Shown piece by piece: positions 1 through 11,837 of a stretch of 64,000 nt of DNA. How positions within the stretch are numbered: the stretch's first letter is position 1; every line of letters starts with the position of its first letter. The notes under the pieces are model-generated. The model did not search any database. It was not told the origin of the DNA and was given only the letters and a program-made list of their open reading frames with translations. The DNA is from Spinacia oleracea (lineage: Eukaryota; Streptophyta; Magnoliopsida; Caryophyllales; Amaranthaceae): positions 89,880,810-89,944,809 of the forward strand of contig NC_079489.1 in NCBI RefSeq assembly GCF_020520425.1. The letters run 5' to 3'. Position numbers and translations under genes: made by a program.

Positions 1-205
1 ACGTACTATTTGTGTGACCCTACGGGTTCAGTCAAGAGTAAGTTGTGGATTAATATCATTAATCCACTTGAACTGAAGCGGCCTCTAGCTAAGCATACAG
101 TTCACTTGATCTCACTGAATTATTAACTTGCATAATTAATACTGAACCGCATTTATTAGACTTACCATTAAATGCATACTTGGACCAAGGGCATTATTTC
201 CTTTA
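1..205 (-). repeat. 3' LTR of copia element A, partial
   Basis: Positions 1-205 match 8816-9020 almost base for base (tract from ACGTACTATTTGTGTGACCC to the CATTATTTCCTT end). The element-sense LTR would start TGAAGG; here the first bases read TAAAGG, so the terminal TG is mutated. A purine-rich tract (GTGGGAGA on the minus strand, just right of the boundary) fits a polypurine tract. About 1.18 kb of this LTR is outside the window. Confidence 0.9.
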
Positions 206-1054
206 GTCTCCCACTTGTCCTTAGGGACAAGTGTGCATTTCCTAATTCCTTTGTCGCTTGATGCTTGCTCTTGAACATAAGGTAAGGGTTTTCATCCTTA
301 TTATGTCCAGAGGTGTTTCTCGGTTTCAGAGTTCAACTGATCAAATAAACAGATAATCATAGTCTATGATTCATCTGAGCACGGCCATGCATTTTACAGT
401 TTCTATCTCTCCGAGTGCCTTGTACAACTTTCAGCATCTAATCCCGATTTATGGGAGGACAATCCCGCGATCTTGAGATTAGACTTCGTTTGATAGGTGA
501 TTACCTGAGCGTTGCCTTTGTAGCCTCCTTTTACGGTGCGACGGTTGACAACGTCAAAGTAAGCAGTTCTCAAACAAGTAGTCTCAAATCACTCAGGTAT
601 TCAGGATTAGTGTCTAATAATTTTAATGAAATTTACTTATTACAGATTTTCATCTCTTACAGTAAAGTTTCATAGGTCTGTCCGATACTAGTCTTCCCAA
701 AGTAAGTATCTATGCAAATGATTACGACATTGCCATGTCCACATAGTTCAAGAAACAGAACTACTAGTCATCTTGCATTCTGTCTAACGTTTTCTATGCG
801 CCCAACTTTATAGAAAACTCCGACTAGGGACAATTTTCAACTTTTGACATTCAAGTTCACTTGATAAACATTTCTTAGTCACAGGACTGGTCCTGACAGT
901 CTATCTTGAATATGTCGTCAAATTGAAGGGACTCATCATTTAATAAACCACAAATTAAATGGAAAAATGAATTCTATTCATTAATGTGAATGATTAACCA
1001 ATAATGTTTTACAAAGTATTAAACTCTAAAACTTTAAAACATTAAATAAGGACA
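206..1054 (-). other. 3' untranslated region of copia element A
   Basis: No gene. On the minus strand this stretch runs from the pol stop to the polypurine tract. Its motifs (for example the tract around TGTTTCTTGAACTA and TTTGCATAGATACTTA) recur in the 3' region of copia B at 11780-11835, showing that the two elements are relatives. Confidence 0.6.
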
Positions 1055-2838
1055 TCAAAGCCATTCTCCAACATGCTTGATTCCCATAGTTGAAGTGTGC
1101 GAGTTGTGCTTCGCCTGCGGCAGAGATTTAATCAATGGATCTGAGATGTTGTCATCAGTTCCAATCTTGCTTATCTCGACTTCTTTTCTTTCAACGAACT
1201 CTCGTAGAAGGTGAAATCTACGAAGTACATGCTTGACTCTCTAGTGGTGTCTAGGCTCCTTTGCCTGTGCAATAGCTCCACTATTATCACAATGCAGAGC
1301 TATTGGTCCTTTAATGGAGGGGACTACACCAAGTTCACCTATGAACTTCCTTAGCCATATAGCTTCCTTTGCTGCTTCATGTGCAGCAATGTACTCCGAT
1401 TCAGTTGTAGAATCCGCAATGGTGCTTTGCTTAGCACTTTTCCAGCTTACTGCACCTCCGTTGAGGCAGAAGACAAACCCAGACTGTGATCTGAAATCAT
1501 CTTTGTCGGTTGGAAACTTGCGTCCGTATAGCCTTTAACAATTAATTCATCATCTCCACCATAGACCAGGAAGTCATCTTTGTGCCTTTTCAGGTACTTC
1601 AGAATGTTCTTTGCAGCAGTCCAATGTGCCTCTCCTGGGTCTGACTGGTATCTGCTCGTAGCACTGAGTGCATACGCAACATCCGGGCGTGTACATATCA
1701 TAGCATACATTATTGAACCAATAAATGATGCATATGGAATCCCACTCATTCGTCTACGCTCATCTAGTGTTTTTGGGCACTAAGTCTTGCTTAGAGTCAT
1801 TCCATGAGACATGGGTAGGTAGCCTCTCTTGGAGTCTTCCATATTGAACCTTTCAAGCACCTTATTGATATAAGTGCTTTGATTGAGTCTAATCATCTTC
1901 TTAGATCTATCTCTGTATATCTTGATGCCCAGTATGTACTGTGCTTCTCCTAGATCCTTCATCGAAACACATTTCCCAAGCCAAATCTTGACAGAGTTCA
2001 ACATAGGAATGTCATTTCCGATAAGTAATATGTCGTCGACATATAATACTAGAAAAGCAATTTTTCACCCACTGACCTTCTTGTATACACAAGATTCGTC
2101 TGCGTTCTTGATAAAACCAAAGTCACTGACTGCTTCATCAAAATGTATATTCTAGCTCCTTGATGCTTGCTTCAATCTGTAGATTGATTTCTTAAGCTTG
2201 CATACCTTCTTAGCATTCTTTAAATCCTCAAAACCGTCAGGCTATATCATAAACACAATTTCTGTTAAAACTCCGTTTAAGAAAGCGGTTTTGACATCCA
2301 TCTGCCATATTTCGTAATCGTAATATGCAGCGATTGCTAACATTATCCGAATAGACTATAGCATTGCAACCGGTGAAAAGGTTTCATCGTAATCCACACC
2401 GTGGACTTGCCTGTAACCTTTTGCAATCAATCTAGCTTTGAAAACTTCAAGTTTCCCATCCTTGTCCTTTTTCAGTTTGAAAACCCATTTGCTTCCTATG
2501 GCTTGGTAGCCATCTGGCAAATCGACCAAATCCTAAACTTGGTTTTCAGACATGGAGTCTATTTCGGATTGCATGGCTTCTTGCCATTGCTTGGAGCTAG
2601 GGCTCGTCATAGCTTGTTTGTAAGTCGCAGGTTCATCACTTTCAAGTAATAGAACTTCATAGCTCTCGTTCGTCAAAATACCTAAGTACCTTTCCGGTTG
2701 AGATCTATATCTCTGCGATCTACGCTGAGTTACATTTCTAGATGGCCCTTGATTCTCACCAGATACTTCTAAAGATCTCTGAGTTTCATCCTGAATGTTA
2801 TCTTGCGCATTCTCTAGAGTTTGTTGTTCGACTCGAAT
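1055..2838 (-). pseudogene. copia A reverse transcriptase-RNase H, broken
   Basis: Minus-strand remnants of the RVT_2 reverse transcriptase and RNase H. The segment at 1780-2160 holds the YVDD active-site motif and the typical GEAQYILGIKIYRD stretch. The segment at 1447-1749 holds the GSIMYAMICTRPDVAYAL region. The far end carries the copia RNase H tail up to a stop near 1055. Frames are interrupted by several stops (for example after 1780 and at 1749) and by shifts around 1500 and 2150. The intact homologue in this window is copia B at 10178-11488, which shares most of the same residues. It would have copied element RNA into DNA; here it cannot be functional. Confidence 0.85.
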
Positions 2839-4265
2839 TTATTCGAGGTCTACTTTTCTCCCACTTGTCATTTTGGAAATGTGATCTCTTTCCAAAAAAA
2901 TACCATCTCGAGCAACAAACACCTTGTTCTCAGATGTATTGTAGAAGTAATACCCCTTTGTTTCCTTTGGATAGCTCACAAGGATACATTTGTCAGATTT
3001 TGGATGAAGTTTGTCCGAAATCAATCGTTTGACGTATACTTCACATCCCCAAATCTTAAGAAAAGACACGTTTGGAGGCTTTCCAAACCATAACTCATAT
3101 GGAGTCTTTTCAACAGCTTTAGACGGAGCTCTATTTATAGTGAGTGCAGTTGTATTTAGTGCATGTCCCCAAAATTCTATTGGAAGTTCGGCCTGACCCA
3201 TCATTGATCTAACCATGTCTAGCAAGATTCTATTCCTCCGTTCCGACACACCGTTCCATTGTGGTGTTCCAGGAGGAGTCAATTCTGATAGAATTCCACA
3301 TAATTTCAGATGGTCATCAAATTCATAGCTCAGATATTCACCGCCTCTGTCAGACCGCAGTGCCTTAATCTTCTTGCCTAATTGATTCTCTACTCCACTA
3401 TGAAATTCCTTGAATTTGTCAAAGGATTCAGACTTATGCTTCATTAGGTAGACATAATCATATCTACTGAAGTCATCAGTGAAAGTGATAAAGTAGCTGA
3501 AACCACCTCTAGAATTTGTACTCATTGGTCCACATACATCTGTATGGATTAAACCCAATAGTTCAGTTGCTCTTTCTCCAACTTTAGAGAAAGGTTGCTT
3601 TGTCATTTTGTCAAGTAAACATGATTCGCACTTACCATAATCCTCTAAGTCAAATGGTTCTAGAATTCCTTGCTTTTGAAGTCTTTCTATGCGTTTCAAG
3701 TTAATATGGCCTAATCGATAATGCCACAGATAGGTGAGATCTAAATCATCCTTTTTGGCATTTTTGGTATTTATGTTATAAACTTGTTTGTCGTGATCTA
3801 ATAAATAAAGTCCATTGACTAATCTAGCAGATCCATAAAACATCTCTTTAAAATAAAACAAACAACTATTGTCTTTTATTGAAAAGGAAAATCCCTTAGC
3901 ATCTAAGAAAGAAACAGAAATGATGTTTTTAGTAAGACTTGGAACATAGAAACAATCTTCCAGTTCCAAAACTTGCCCAGATGGCAACGACAAATAATAA
4001 GTTCCTACAGCTAATGCAGCAATCCGTGCTCCATTTCCCACTGGTAGGTCGACTTCACCCTTGCTTAACCTTCTACTTCTTCTTAGTCCCTGTGAATTGG
4101 AACATAAGTGTGAGCCACAACATGTATCTAATACCGAAGAAGTTGAAATAGCAAGTACACAGTCTATAACGAAAATACCTGAAGATGGAACGACTGTTCC
4201 GTTCTTCTGATCTTCCTTAAGCTTCAAACAATCTCTCTTCTAATGCCCCTTCTTCTTGCAGTAGA
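2839..4265 (-). pseudogene. copia A protease-integrase region
   Basis: A long minus-strand frame (462 codons from 4227 down to the stop at 2839) with domains in copia order. A degenerate aspartic protease comes first, where the DTG-type triad reads DTCCG. The GAG-pre-integrase zinc motif follows (WHYRLGHIN then CESC). The integrase core comes last, with D in HTDVCGP, D in RSDRGGEY and E in SERRN, a full DDE triad. Just upstream the gag zinc knuckle (CFYC...KRDC) is in the same frame but its Trp codon is a TAG stop. Integrase would insert the element cDNA. The reading frame ends at 2839, upstream of RT, so the polyprotein is broken. Confidence 0.9.
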
Positions 4266-4269
4266 AGCA

Positions 4270-5022
4270 TTAAGATTCAGAAGCGGGTTGGCTCACCTTC
4301 TTCTTTTCATATTTGGTGTCGCCTGGTTGCTTAGTCTGGCTGGCCTTGTTGCCACCTTTCTTAGCATTCCTCTTCTTACCAGATTTCTTGAACTTTCCCC
4401 CATGCACCATAAGCACATCTTGCTTATCACTTTTGAGCGTCTTTTCAGCGGTCTTCAGCATACCGTGAAGCGCAGTGAGCGTTTTGTCCAGACTATTCAT
4501 ACTGTAGTTCAGCTTGAACTGATCATACCCGCTATGAAGAGAATGGAGGATGGTTTCTACAACCATTTCCTGAGAGAATTGTTGATCCAGCCGACTCATA
4601 TTCTCAATGAGTCCAATCATTTTGAGAACATGTGGACTTACGGGCTCGCCTTTCTTAAGCTTGGTCTCAAGAATTTGCCTATGAGTCTCGAATCTATAGA
4701 CTCGAGCCAGATCTTGGAACATGTTCTTTAAGTCCATGATGATCGTGAAAGCATCTGAGTTGATGAACGTTTTCTGTAGATCCGCACTCATGGTTGCAAG
4801 CATTAGACATTTCACATCCTTGTTGGCATCAATCCAACGATTGAGGGCTGCCTGAGTCACCCCGTCGCCAGCGGCTTCAGGCATCGCCTCTTCCAGGACA
4901 TACTCCCTTTCTTCCTACATAAGAACTATTTGCAAGTTCCTCTTCCAGTCAAGGAAGTTTTTCCCGTTCAACTTCTCCTTTTCGAGAATTGATCGGATGT
5001 TGAATGAATTGTTGTTTGCCAT
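4270..5022 (-). pseudogene. copia A gag, with premature stop
   Basis: The natural ATG is at 5020-5022 (minus), giving a start MANNNSFNIRSILEKEKLNG typical of copia gag (UBN2-type). An in-frame TAG at 4915-4917 splits it. Downstream the frame is open to a TAA at 4270-4272, just before the zinc knuckle. The C-terminal part has the Lys-rich segment (KFKKSGKKRNAKKGG) normally preceding the CCHC knuckle. Gag forms the capsid-like particle. The stop after about 35 codons makes this copy non-functional unless read through. Confidence 0.85.
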
Positions 5023-7619
5023 AGTTAAAACTACAATTGAAAAAGAATAAACAAATGAATAATCATTCACAATTTCTCTTAATAAACTTTAAATTCTAGC
5101 AAACATGCATAATTTATGATTTATTAAGCATTTTATTCAAGTTATGTGTTCCGGCAGGTGTGTATAAAATGATTCCAAGACCCTTTAATCATTGAAGAAT
5201 TAAGCACATTATGTATTTAGACTCAATTCTAAAATATTATGGGTAAGCAAAGCCTTTTTCTAATAGTCTAGAAACTACTCTTGGTTGATAGGTACGTCTA
5301 AGAACTTATTAGGTAAACCTATCGCATTTGCCACGACATAAAAGGACTCCTTACTTATATCGTTGAGTTTCACCAAAACTAACATGTACTCACAATTATT
5401 TGTGTACCTTACCCCTTTAGAATCAATAAGTAACACCTCGCTATGGCATAAAACTATTACTATGATTGATGTAAAGGTTAACTAAGTAAGTGTTATTCTG
5501 GCATGGCACCTTTTAACTCAATTTTTAAGTTTGGAACTTAAGGCTCTTACTATGTTGGTTAGATTTTAAGTGAACTAAAATCCTTAATCATGCAACATAA
5601 TCAAGCCATAATCTCATGCATAATTAAGACATATTTAAAGCAATAAATAACTTAAAACATGCATAAGATATTAGTGTGATCTAGTATGGCCCGACTTCAT
5701 CTTGAAGCTTCAACTTCAAAATCCGTCTTGAAAATGGATTGGAAACTCCGTCTTAAATTTCACCATGGGAGGCGCCATTTTCTTCAAATAGGATGAGCTA
5801 TAATTAAACTAATTACAACTATTTGATGGTACGCAGACCATATTTAAAAGCAATAAAATTTGGTACTTTTGACCAATATTACATTCAAATTAATGGTACG
5901 CAGACCATATTTTCTATCCTATTTGGGCCATACTAGTCATTTTTCAATAACCTGCAAAACAGTACATATACAATATACATCATTCACCCATTCATTATCA
6001 TGAATGGCCCACATAGCTAGTTAGTAGAACATGTTATGCATCACATAAATATTTGCAGCAATTAATCAAGGGCACCAATAATCTACCAATTATTCAGTCC
6101 TTATTAATTCTAATCAAGTTGTTTTAACCTTAAAGGAATATAGACCTAATCAAGAGTTTATGACTAAAAATGCTCCCACTTAAACCGATAAATTCACATG
6201 CTTTACTAATTTTAAAAATAAAAATGTATTTCCTAGTCTAACCGGAAACATACAAATTTAATTAAAATTTAAAGCTCATATAAACTTATAATTGAATTAA
6301 ATGAATTTAAATTAATTCAAGGTTTTAATTTTAGTAAAATAATTAATATAAATTAAAATTTATAATAATTAGATTATTCAAAATTAAATTCCGAGAAAAA
6401 AAATTTAAATTACGAATTTTTAAAATAAATTAAAATTGTTTCCGAACTGAAAATTCAAAATTAAAATCAAAACGCATCAATCGTAACAAGACGACGCACT
6501 TGGGCTTGCGCCCAAGCCCCGTCGAGTGCACGAGGCAGCAGCGCCCCCCGACTGATCGCATAGCCATGGCACGAGCAGCAGCAGCCACGCCCAAACGCAT
6601 GAGCTGCCTTGGCGAGGCATCGCTCGCTGGGCGTCAGCCATCGCTCGCTGGCGAGGCAGCGCTCGCTGGTGGGCGGAGCAGCGCTCGATGGTCGAGCCAA
6701 CTCTCGCTCTCGCGCGCGCGCGCCTCGTCTTGATGTGCTACGCTCCATCGCCCATTGCCCATGCGCGCAGCACACACGCCCAGGCATCATTTCCTCGCGC
6801 GCGCGCCACGCTTGTTGCTCGTTGCATTCGTACCGCACGGGCGACGAGCTCCCTTGCTCGTCGTCGCGTGCCCGCACTATACAACACCCCTTAAGGGTAA
6901 CACGAAGCGTCCATTGCTTTGTGCGTGCAACTTTTATGAGCGAATTTCATAAAATTAAAACTTTTTAATTCAAAATTAATGACAAATTAATAAAACATAT
7001 TAATTTCATAATTTTAGGGCGAAAAATCGAAAATTTATTAATCAATTAATTTCCGATTATCATGGATTCAAATCTAGGTCATAAAAATTTAAAATTTATC
7101 ATAAATTAACAATTTTTATGGTGTTTTTTAATCATGGATACCTAATTAAATCGTTAATTAATTATGAAAATCAAATCAAATTCTAAATTATTCGAATTTC
7201 AACAAATTAATTACAATTACAAATTAGGTTGTATAATTAACAAGCTTAGGCATTCAAATTTGTTAAACATATACAGTAGGTCAATCAACAATTCAAGATT
7301 TATCAACAAGAATCGCAAATATTTAATTTAACATCTTAAATTTACAAACTTTTGCGTTCGAAAAACTAAAACCTCGAAAAGTCATAGTTAGGCTTCGAAT
7401 TTGGGAATTCTGGGTTCGGCCTTTTACATGCGGAATTGACACAAAAATCACTCGATTTCGTTGAGTAACGAAGAAACTGCCGAAAAACTGCGTACATATA
7501 ATTAAATAAACGTAATTTGCAATTAATTAACAATTACGAAAAATTAATCACCCCTTTTGATTCTTTGAAAATTTGTAAAATTTAACCATGTTAAGCAATT
7601 ATTATGGAATTAATTAGAG
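5023..7619 (-). other. 5' leader of copia A, about 2.6 kb, AT-rich with a GC-rich island at 6480-6900
   Basis: No gene recognised. It lies between the primer-binding site and gag, and is unusually long for a copia leader. Most is AT-rich. An abrupt GC-rich island at about 6480-6900 contains repeats of CATCGCTCGCTGG-type units and runs of CG. Small ORFs on both strands there look like products of the base composition. Two nearby copies of ATGGTACGCAGACCATATT (around 5827 and 5893) form a short direct repeat. Confidence 0.6.
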
Positions 7620-7631
7620 GCTCTGATACCA
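7619..7631 (-). promoter_or_regulatory. primer-binding site of copia A
   Basis: On the minus strand this reads TGGTATCAGAGCC, one base after the CCTAACA end of the 5' LTR. TGGTATCAGAGC is the standard plant copia primer-binding site, complementary to the 3' end of initiator methionine tRNA. Confidence 0.93.
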
Positions 7632-7632
7632 A

Positions 7633-9020
7633 TGTTAGGTTATGATACATATAAACGAATATAAATCATGCGGAAAAACCATAAATGCCAGGATTCCAAA
7701 CTAATTGCCACATAACAATTAGCATAATTAGGATGCATACCCTTTGTAGCATGCCCTCCCTTGCTGCGCCCGAACCGAACAAGAACAAGTCTTTAGGACT
7801 CCAAGTGTGTCCCTCCGTAGAAAGTCCACAGCACGTCCGGATCCGCCTTAAGATTGACCAATTAGAATCGCCCTTAAGGTACTAAAATATTCGGCTATTA
7901 TGGGCAAGTGTAAGACTGAATTTTTGCTCAAATTCTTACCTTTGAATACTTCAAACTCGTTATAAATTATGAGCCTTGATCTCATATTTTTAGGCCATGG
8001 AACAAGCAATCGAATCCTACTAGGATACGAATTAATTAAATTAGAATCCTAGTAGAACTCTTATTTAATTAATTTATCTTTTAGGATTAGGAATTTAATC
8101 ATCAAATGAATCCTATACGCTTTAGGTTTCGTATGTGAACACAAACACACACGCACGTACAGCAGCCCACGAGGGGCGCCATGCGCGCGCGCGCGAAGCC
8201 TGAGCGACGCAGCCCACTCGGCCACGAAGCCCACGAGGCTGCCTGCCCCTTTGGCGCGCGCTGGGCCTGCCTTGCGGTTGGCCTGGTGCAGCCTTGGGTT
8301 GGGCGTGTGTGGCGCGCTATTGCCTTGCTGGACGCGGGCCTGGCTTCGTGCTGGGCCTTCGTCTAGCAAGCTCGTACGACGCGCTTCCGATTAATTTCCC
8401 GATTCCGGAATTCATTTCCGATACGAACAATATTTAACATTTCCGATTCCGGAAATAATTTCCGTCTCGAACAAATATTTAATATTTCTGTTTCCGGAAT
8501 TATTTTCCGATTCCGATAATATTTCCGATTCTGACAATATTTCCGATTCCGGCAATATTTCCGATTCCGACAATATTTCCATTTCCGATAATATTTTCCG
8601 ATAAGTACCATGTTTCCGTTTCCGGCAACATCTACGACTTGGATAATATTTATATTTCCGATACGATCCATATTTCCGTTTCCTGCAATATCATCGTTTT
8701 CGGAGTATTCATTTACTTGCTTTTGACGATCTCAGCTCCCACTGAAACTAAGATCCTTCGATTCCGAATATCCATTAGATAGAGTATTCAATGCCTTTAA
8801 ATACTTGATCCGTTTACGTACTATTTGTGTGACCCTACGGGTTCAGTCAAGAGTAAGCTGTGGATTAATATTATTAATCCACTTGAACTGAAGCGGCCTC
8901 TAGCTAGGCATACAGTTCACTTGATCTCACTGAATTATTAACTTGCATAATTAATACTAAACTGCATTTATTAGACTTACCATTAAATGCATACTTGGAC
9001 CAAGGGCATTATTTCCTTCA
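7633..9020 (-). repeat. 5' LTR of copia A (family-A LTR, about 1388 bp)
   Basis: In element sense it starts TGAAGGAAATAATGCCC (at 9020) and ends CATAACCTAACA (at 7633), with TG...CA termini. Four other copies or parts are in the window (1-205, 12325-13710, 41874-42571 plus 62939-63417, and 63418-64000). It contains a GC-rich block (8160-8380) and a degenerate TTCCGATTCCGG minisatellite (8390-8710). The TATA box kept in the 12325 copy is decayed here. Confidence 0.93.
8390..8710. repeat. degenerate minisatellite inside the family-A LTR
   Basis: Tandem units of about 15-18 bp built on ATTTCCGATTCCGGCAAT, with variants (GTTTCCGG, GATACGA). The same array is at 12650-12950 (reverse orientation) and 62975-63300. 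It produces repeat-bearing ORFs on the opposite strand that I do not call genes. Confidence 0.85.
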
Positions 9021-9789
9021 CTATGAGTACGAAAGTTAGAGGTGAGTTCAGCTATTTTATAACGTTTACGGACGATTTCAGTAGATATGGCTATATTTAC
9101 TTAATGAAACACAAGTCTGAATCGTTTGAGAAATTCCGAGAATTTCAAAATGAAGTAGAGAATCAACATGGCAAGAAAATCAAAGCTCTAAATCGGATCG
9201 AGGAGGTGAATATCTTAGCCACGAGTTTGATGACCATCTAAAAGAATGCGATATTCTTTCTGAATTGACTGCTCCGGGGACACCTCAATGGAATGGAGTG
9301 TCGGAACGGAGAAACTGGACCTTACTCGATATGGTCAGGTCAATGATGGGTCAAGCCGGACTTCCTTTACAACTTTGGGGACATGCGTTGTAAACTGCAG
9401 CACTCACACTGAATCGTGCTCCGTCAAAAGCTGTTGAAAAGACTCCATACGAATTATGGACTGGGAAACTTCCAAAGTTGTCTTTTCAAAAGATTTGGGG
9501 TTGCGAGGCATATGTCAAGCGATTAATTTCGGACAAGCTCGAACCAAAATCTGACAAATGTTTCTTCGTTAGGTATCCAAAAGAAACAAAGGGTTATTAT
9601 TTCTACAACATGTCAGACAACAAGGTATTCGTTGCTCGTGACAGTGTCTTTTTGGAAAGAAATCATATCTCCAAATTGACAAGTGGGAGAATAATAGACC
9701 TCGAAGAGATTCGAGACGAACAACGAACTAAGAATTCTTTAGAAGCAGTTCAGGTTGATGAACCTCCAAGGTCTTTAGAAGAACAGTGA
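9021..9789 (+). pseudogene. copia B integrase C-terminal half
   Basis: The first frame (to 9241) contains GEFSYFITFTDDFSRYGYIY, the start of the integrase core, then shifts near the RSDRGGEY position. A second part holds PGTPQWNGVSERRNW (the glutamate of the DDE triad) with an in-frame TAA at about 9391. The 9478-9789 frame covers the conserved region around FQKIWGCEAYVKRLISDKL and the KGYYFYN motif. Multiple breaks mean it is inactive. It is closely related to the integrase of element A at 2839-4227, on the opposite strand. Confidence 0.85.
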
Positions 9790-9865
9790 GAGTAGTTCCT
9801 CAAAACGTTGTTGCCCCTCGTAAGTAAAAAAGAAATATATTTCAGCCGGAAAGATGGACAGGTGT

Positions 9866-11488
9866 CCTCTTGACTGAAAACTTAGACATTCTCATATTAG
9901 ATAGTGATGAACCGATGACTTACAAGCAAGCTATGACGAGCCCAAGCTCCACTAAATGGTTAGAGGCCATGAAATCTGAAATAGACTTCATGTCTGAAAA
10001 TCAAGTCTGTGATTTGGTTGATTTGCCGGATGGGTTTACACCTACCGATGCAAATGGGTCTTCAAATTGAAGAAAGACAAATATGGAATTGTATACATAT
10101 ACAAGGCTAGATTGGTGGCAAAAGGTTACAGGCAAGTTCACGGCGTTGACTAAGATGAAACCTTTTCCCCCGTCGCGATGCTTAAGTCTATTCGGATAAT
10201 CCTTGCGATTGTCGATTTTCATGACTATGAAATATGGCAAATGGATGTCAAAACTGCCTTCTTGAATGGTGTTCTTGAAGAGACTGTGATTATGACGCAA
10301 CCGGAGGGTTTTGTCGATCAAAAGAACCAAGGAAAGGTATGCAAGCTTAAGAAGTCCATTTACGGACTAAAGCAGGCATCAAGGAGTTGGAATAAACGAT
10401 TTGATGAAGCAGTCAATAAGTTTGGCTTCATCAAGAATCAGGACGAATCTTGTGTATACAAGAAGGTCAGTGGAAGCAAAATTGCATTCCTAGTATTGTA
10501 TGTTGACGACATACTACTTATTGGAAACGACATTCCTATGTTGGAGTCTGTAAAGACTTGGCTTGGAAAGTGTTTCTCAATGAAGGACTTAGGTGAGGCA
10601 CAGTACATATTGGGCATCAAGATCTATAGGGATAGATCTAAGAGGATGATTGGACTAAGCCAAAGCACTTACATTGACAAAGTGCTAGCTAGGTTCAATA
10701 TGATGGAATCCAAGAGAGGCCATTTACCCATGTCACATGGCACATATCTAAGCAAGAATCACTGTCCTAGAACATCTGATGAGCGTAGAAAGATGAGTGG
10801 AATTCCATACGCTTCAGCTATTGGATCCATCATGTATGCTAGGATTTGTACAAGGCCGGATGTTTCGTTCGCACTCAGTGCAATGAGCAGGTACCAGTCA
10901 GAACCAGGTGAGGCACATTGGACTGCTGCCAAGAATATCCTAAAGTACCTGAAAAGGACTAAGGATCCGTTTCTGGATTATGGTGTTACAGATGAGTTGA
11001 TTGTTAAGGGCTATACGGACGCAAGCTTTCAAACCGACAGAGATGATTTCAGATCACAGTCTGGGTTTGTGTTCTGCCTCAACGGCGGAGCAGTAAGCTG
11101 GAAAAGTGCTAAGCAAAGCACTATTGCGGATTCTATAACTGAAGCCGAGTACATTGTTGCCTCAGAAGCAGCAAAGGAAGCTGTTTGGATTCGAAAGTTC
11201 AGTGAAGAACTTGGGGTTGTCCCCTCCATTAAAGGATCAGTGGCTTTGTATTGCGACAATAGCGGAGCCATTGCCCAGGCAAAGGAGCCTAGGAGCCACC
11301 AGAAGTCCAAGCACAAACTGCGGCGATTTCATATACTTCGAGAGATCGTTGAAAGAAAGGAAATCGAGATTTTCAAGGTTGTAACTGACGACAACGTCGC
11401 GGATCCATTGACTAAACCGTTGGCACAAGTGAAACACAACGCACATGTAGCAACCATGGGAATCAAGCATGTTGGAGATTGGCTTTGA
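9866..11488 (+). pseudogene. copia B reverse transcriptase-RNase H, largely open
   Basis: RT begins in the frame at about 9866 (SDEPMTYKQAMTSP, WLEAMKSEIDFM). It shifts at about 10055, where the usual [12 protein letters not shown] is broken, and has a TAA inside the HGVD-DE segment near 10152. From 10178 it is open for 436 codons: the MDVKTAFLNG motif, YVDD catalytic motif, GEAQYILGIKIYRDR, GSIMYARICTRPDVSFAL, then copia RNase H with LYCDNSGAI, KHKLRRFHILRE and the terminal ADPLTKPLA. This is the best-kept retroelement enzyme domain in the left block. Its N-terminal breaks leave it unlikely to act alone. Confidence 0.88.
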
Positions 11489-11837
11489 TTTTCTATGTAT
11501 TGTTTGAGAAAATTTGTTAAATATATGTTTAAAACAATTGGTTTAACCATTTCATATTTATGAAATTTATTATTTCATATTCATTTAGTTTTGGTTTAGT
11601 ATTAAATGATAAGTCCATGTGATTCAAATCATTCTAATGGGATGTCAAGATAATTCGTCGACAAAGAAACACCCATAAGTGAACTTGAATATTGAAGTCA
11701 CAAAGGATCCCTAATCCAGGTCATTGAAAGGTGGACGACCAATGACTAATTAAGATTAGATTGCAAGTAGATTTTTTAGTTATGTTTCTTGAACTAGAGT
11801 GAATGGATGTCAGAATCTTTTGCATAGATACTTAGAT
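11489..11837 (+). other. 3' untranslated region of copia B and its junction with gypsy pol
   Basis: AT-rich and non-coding. The tract ending TTTGCATAGATACTTAGATAAG is shared with the 3' region of element A; immediately after it the reading frame becomes gypsy RT-RNase H. No LTR or TSD is visible at the junction, so copia B lost its 3' end by deletion or recombination. Confidence 0.6.

Larger units (their letters stand above)
1..9020 (-). mobile_element. Ty1/copia LTR retrotransposon A (3' LTR truncated by window start)
   Basis: An LTR element read on the minus strand: 5' LTR 7633-9020, primer-binding site 7620-7631, leader, gag (start 5022), protease-integrase-reverse transcriptase order (the copia order), and the beginning of the 3' LTR at 1-205. 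The gag, integrase, RT, RNase H order on one strand identifies Ty1/copia. All reading frames carry stops or shifts, so it is a decayed copy. The right flank (from 9021) is the integrase of another copia element, so A inserted into B. The other half of B and the left TSD lie outside the window. Confidence 0.92.
9021..11837 (+). mobile_element. Ty1/copia element B, 3' part only, invaded by element A
   Basis: A plus-strand copia pol starting mid-integrase directly at the A LTR end. Its first codons align with the same integrase position in A. It runs through RT-RNase H (stop at 11488) and a 3' untranslated stretch similar to that of A up to about 11837. There the sequence switches without an LTR into gypsy pol. 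Gag, the 5' LTR and the first half of the integrase are beyond the window start; the 3' LTR is missing. Confidence 0.85.

Noticed and set aside
6467-6968. Several overlapping ORFs of 65-136 codons on both strands
   Set aside because: All lie in a GC-rich repeat-containing island where stops are rare; Arg/Ala/Ser-rich products in every frame and no domain.
8061-8671. ORFs of about 100 codons in the family-A LTR
   Set aside because: They translate the GC-rich block and the TTCCGATTCCGG minisatellite; they recur wherever the LTR occurs.
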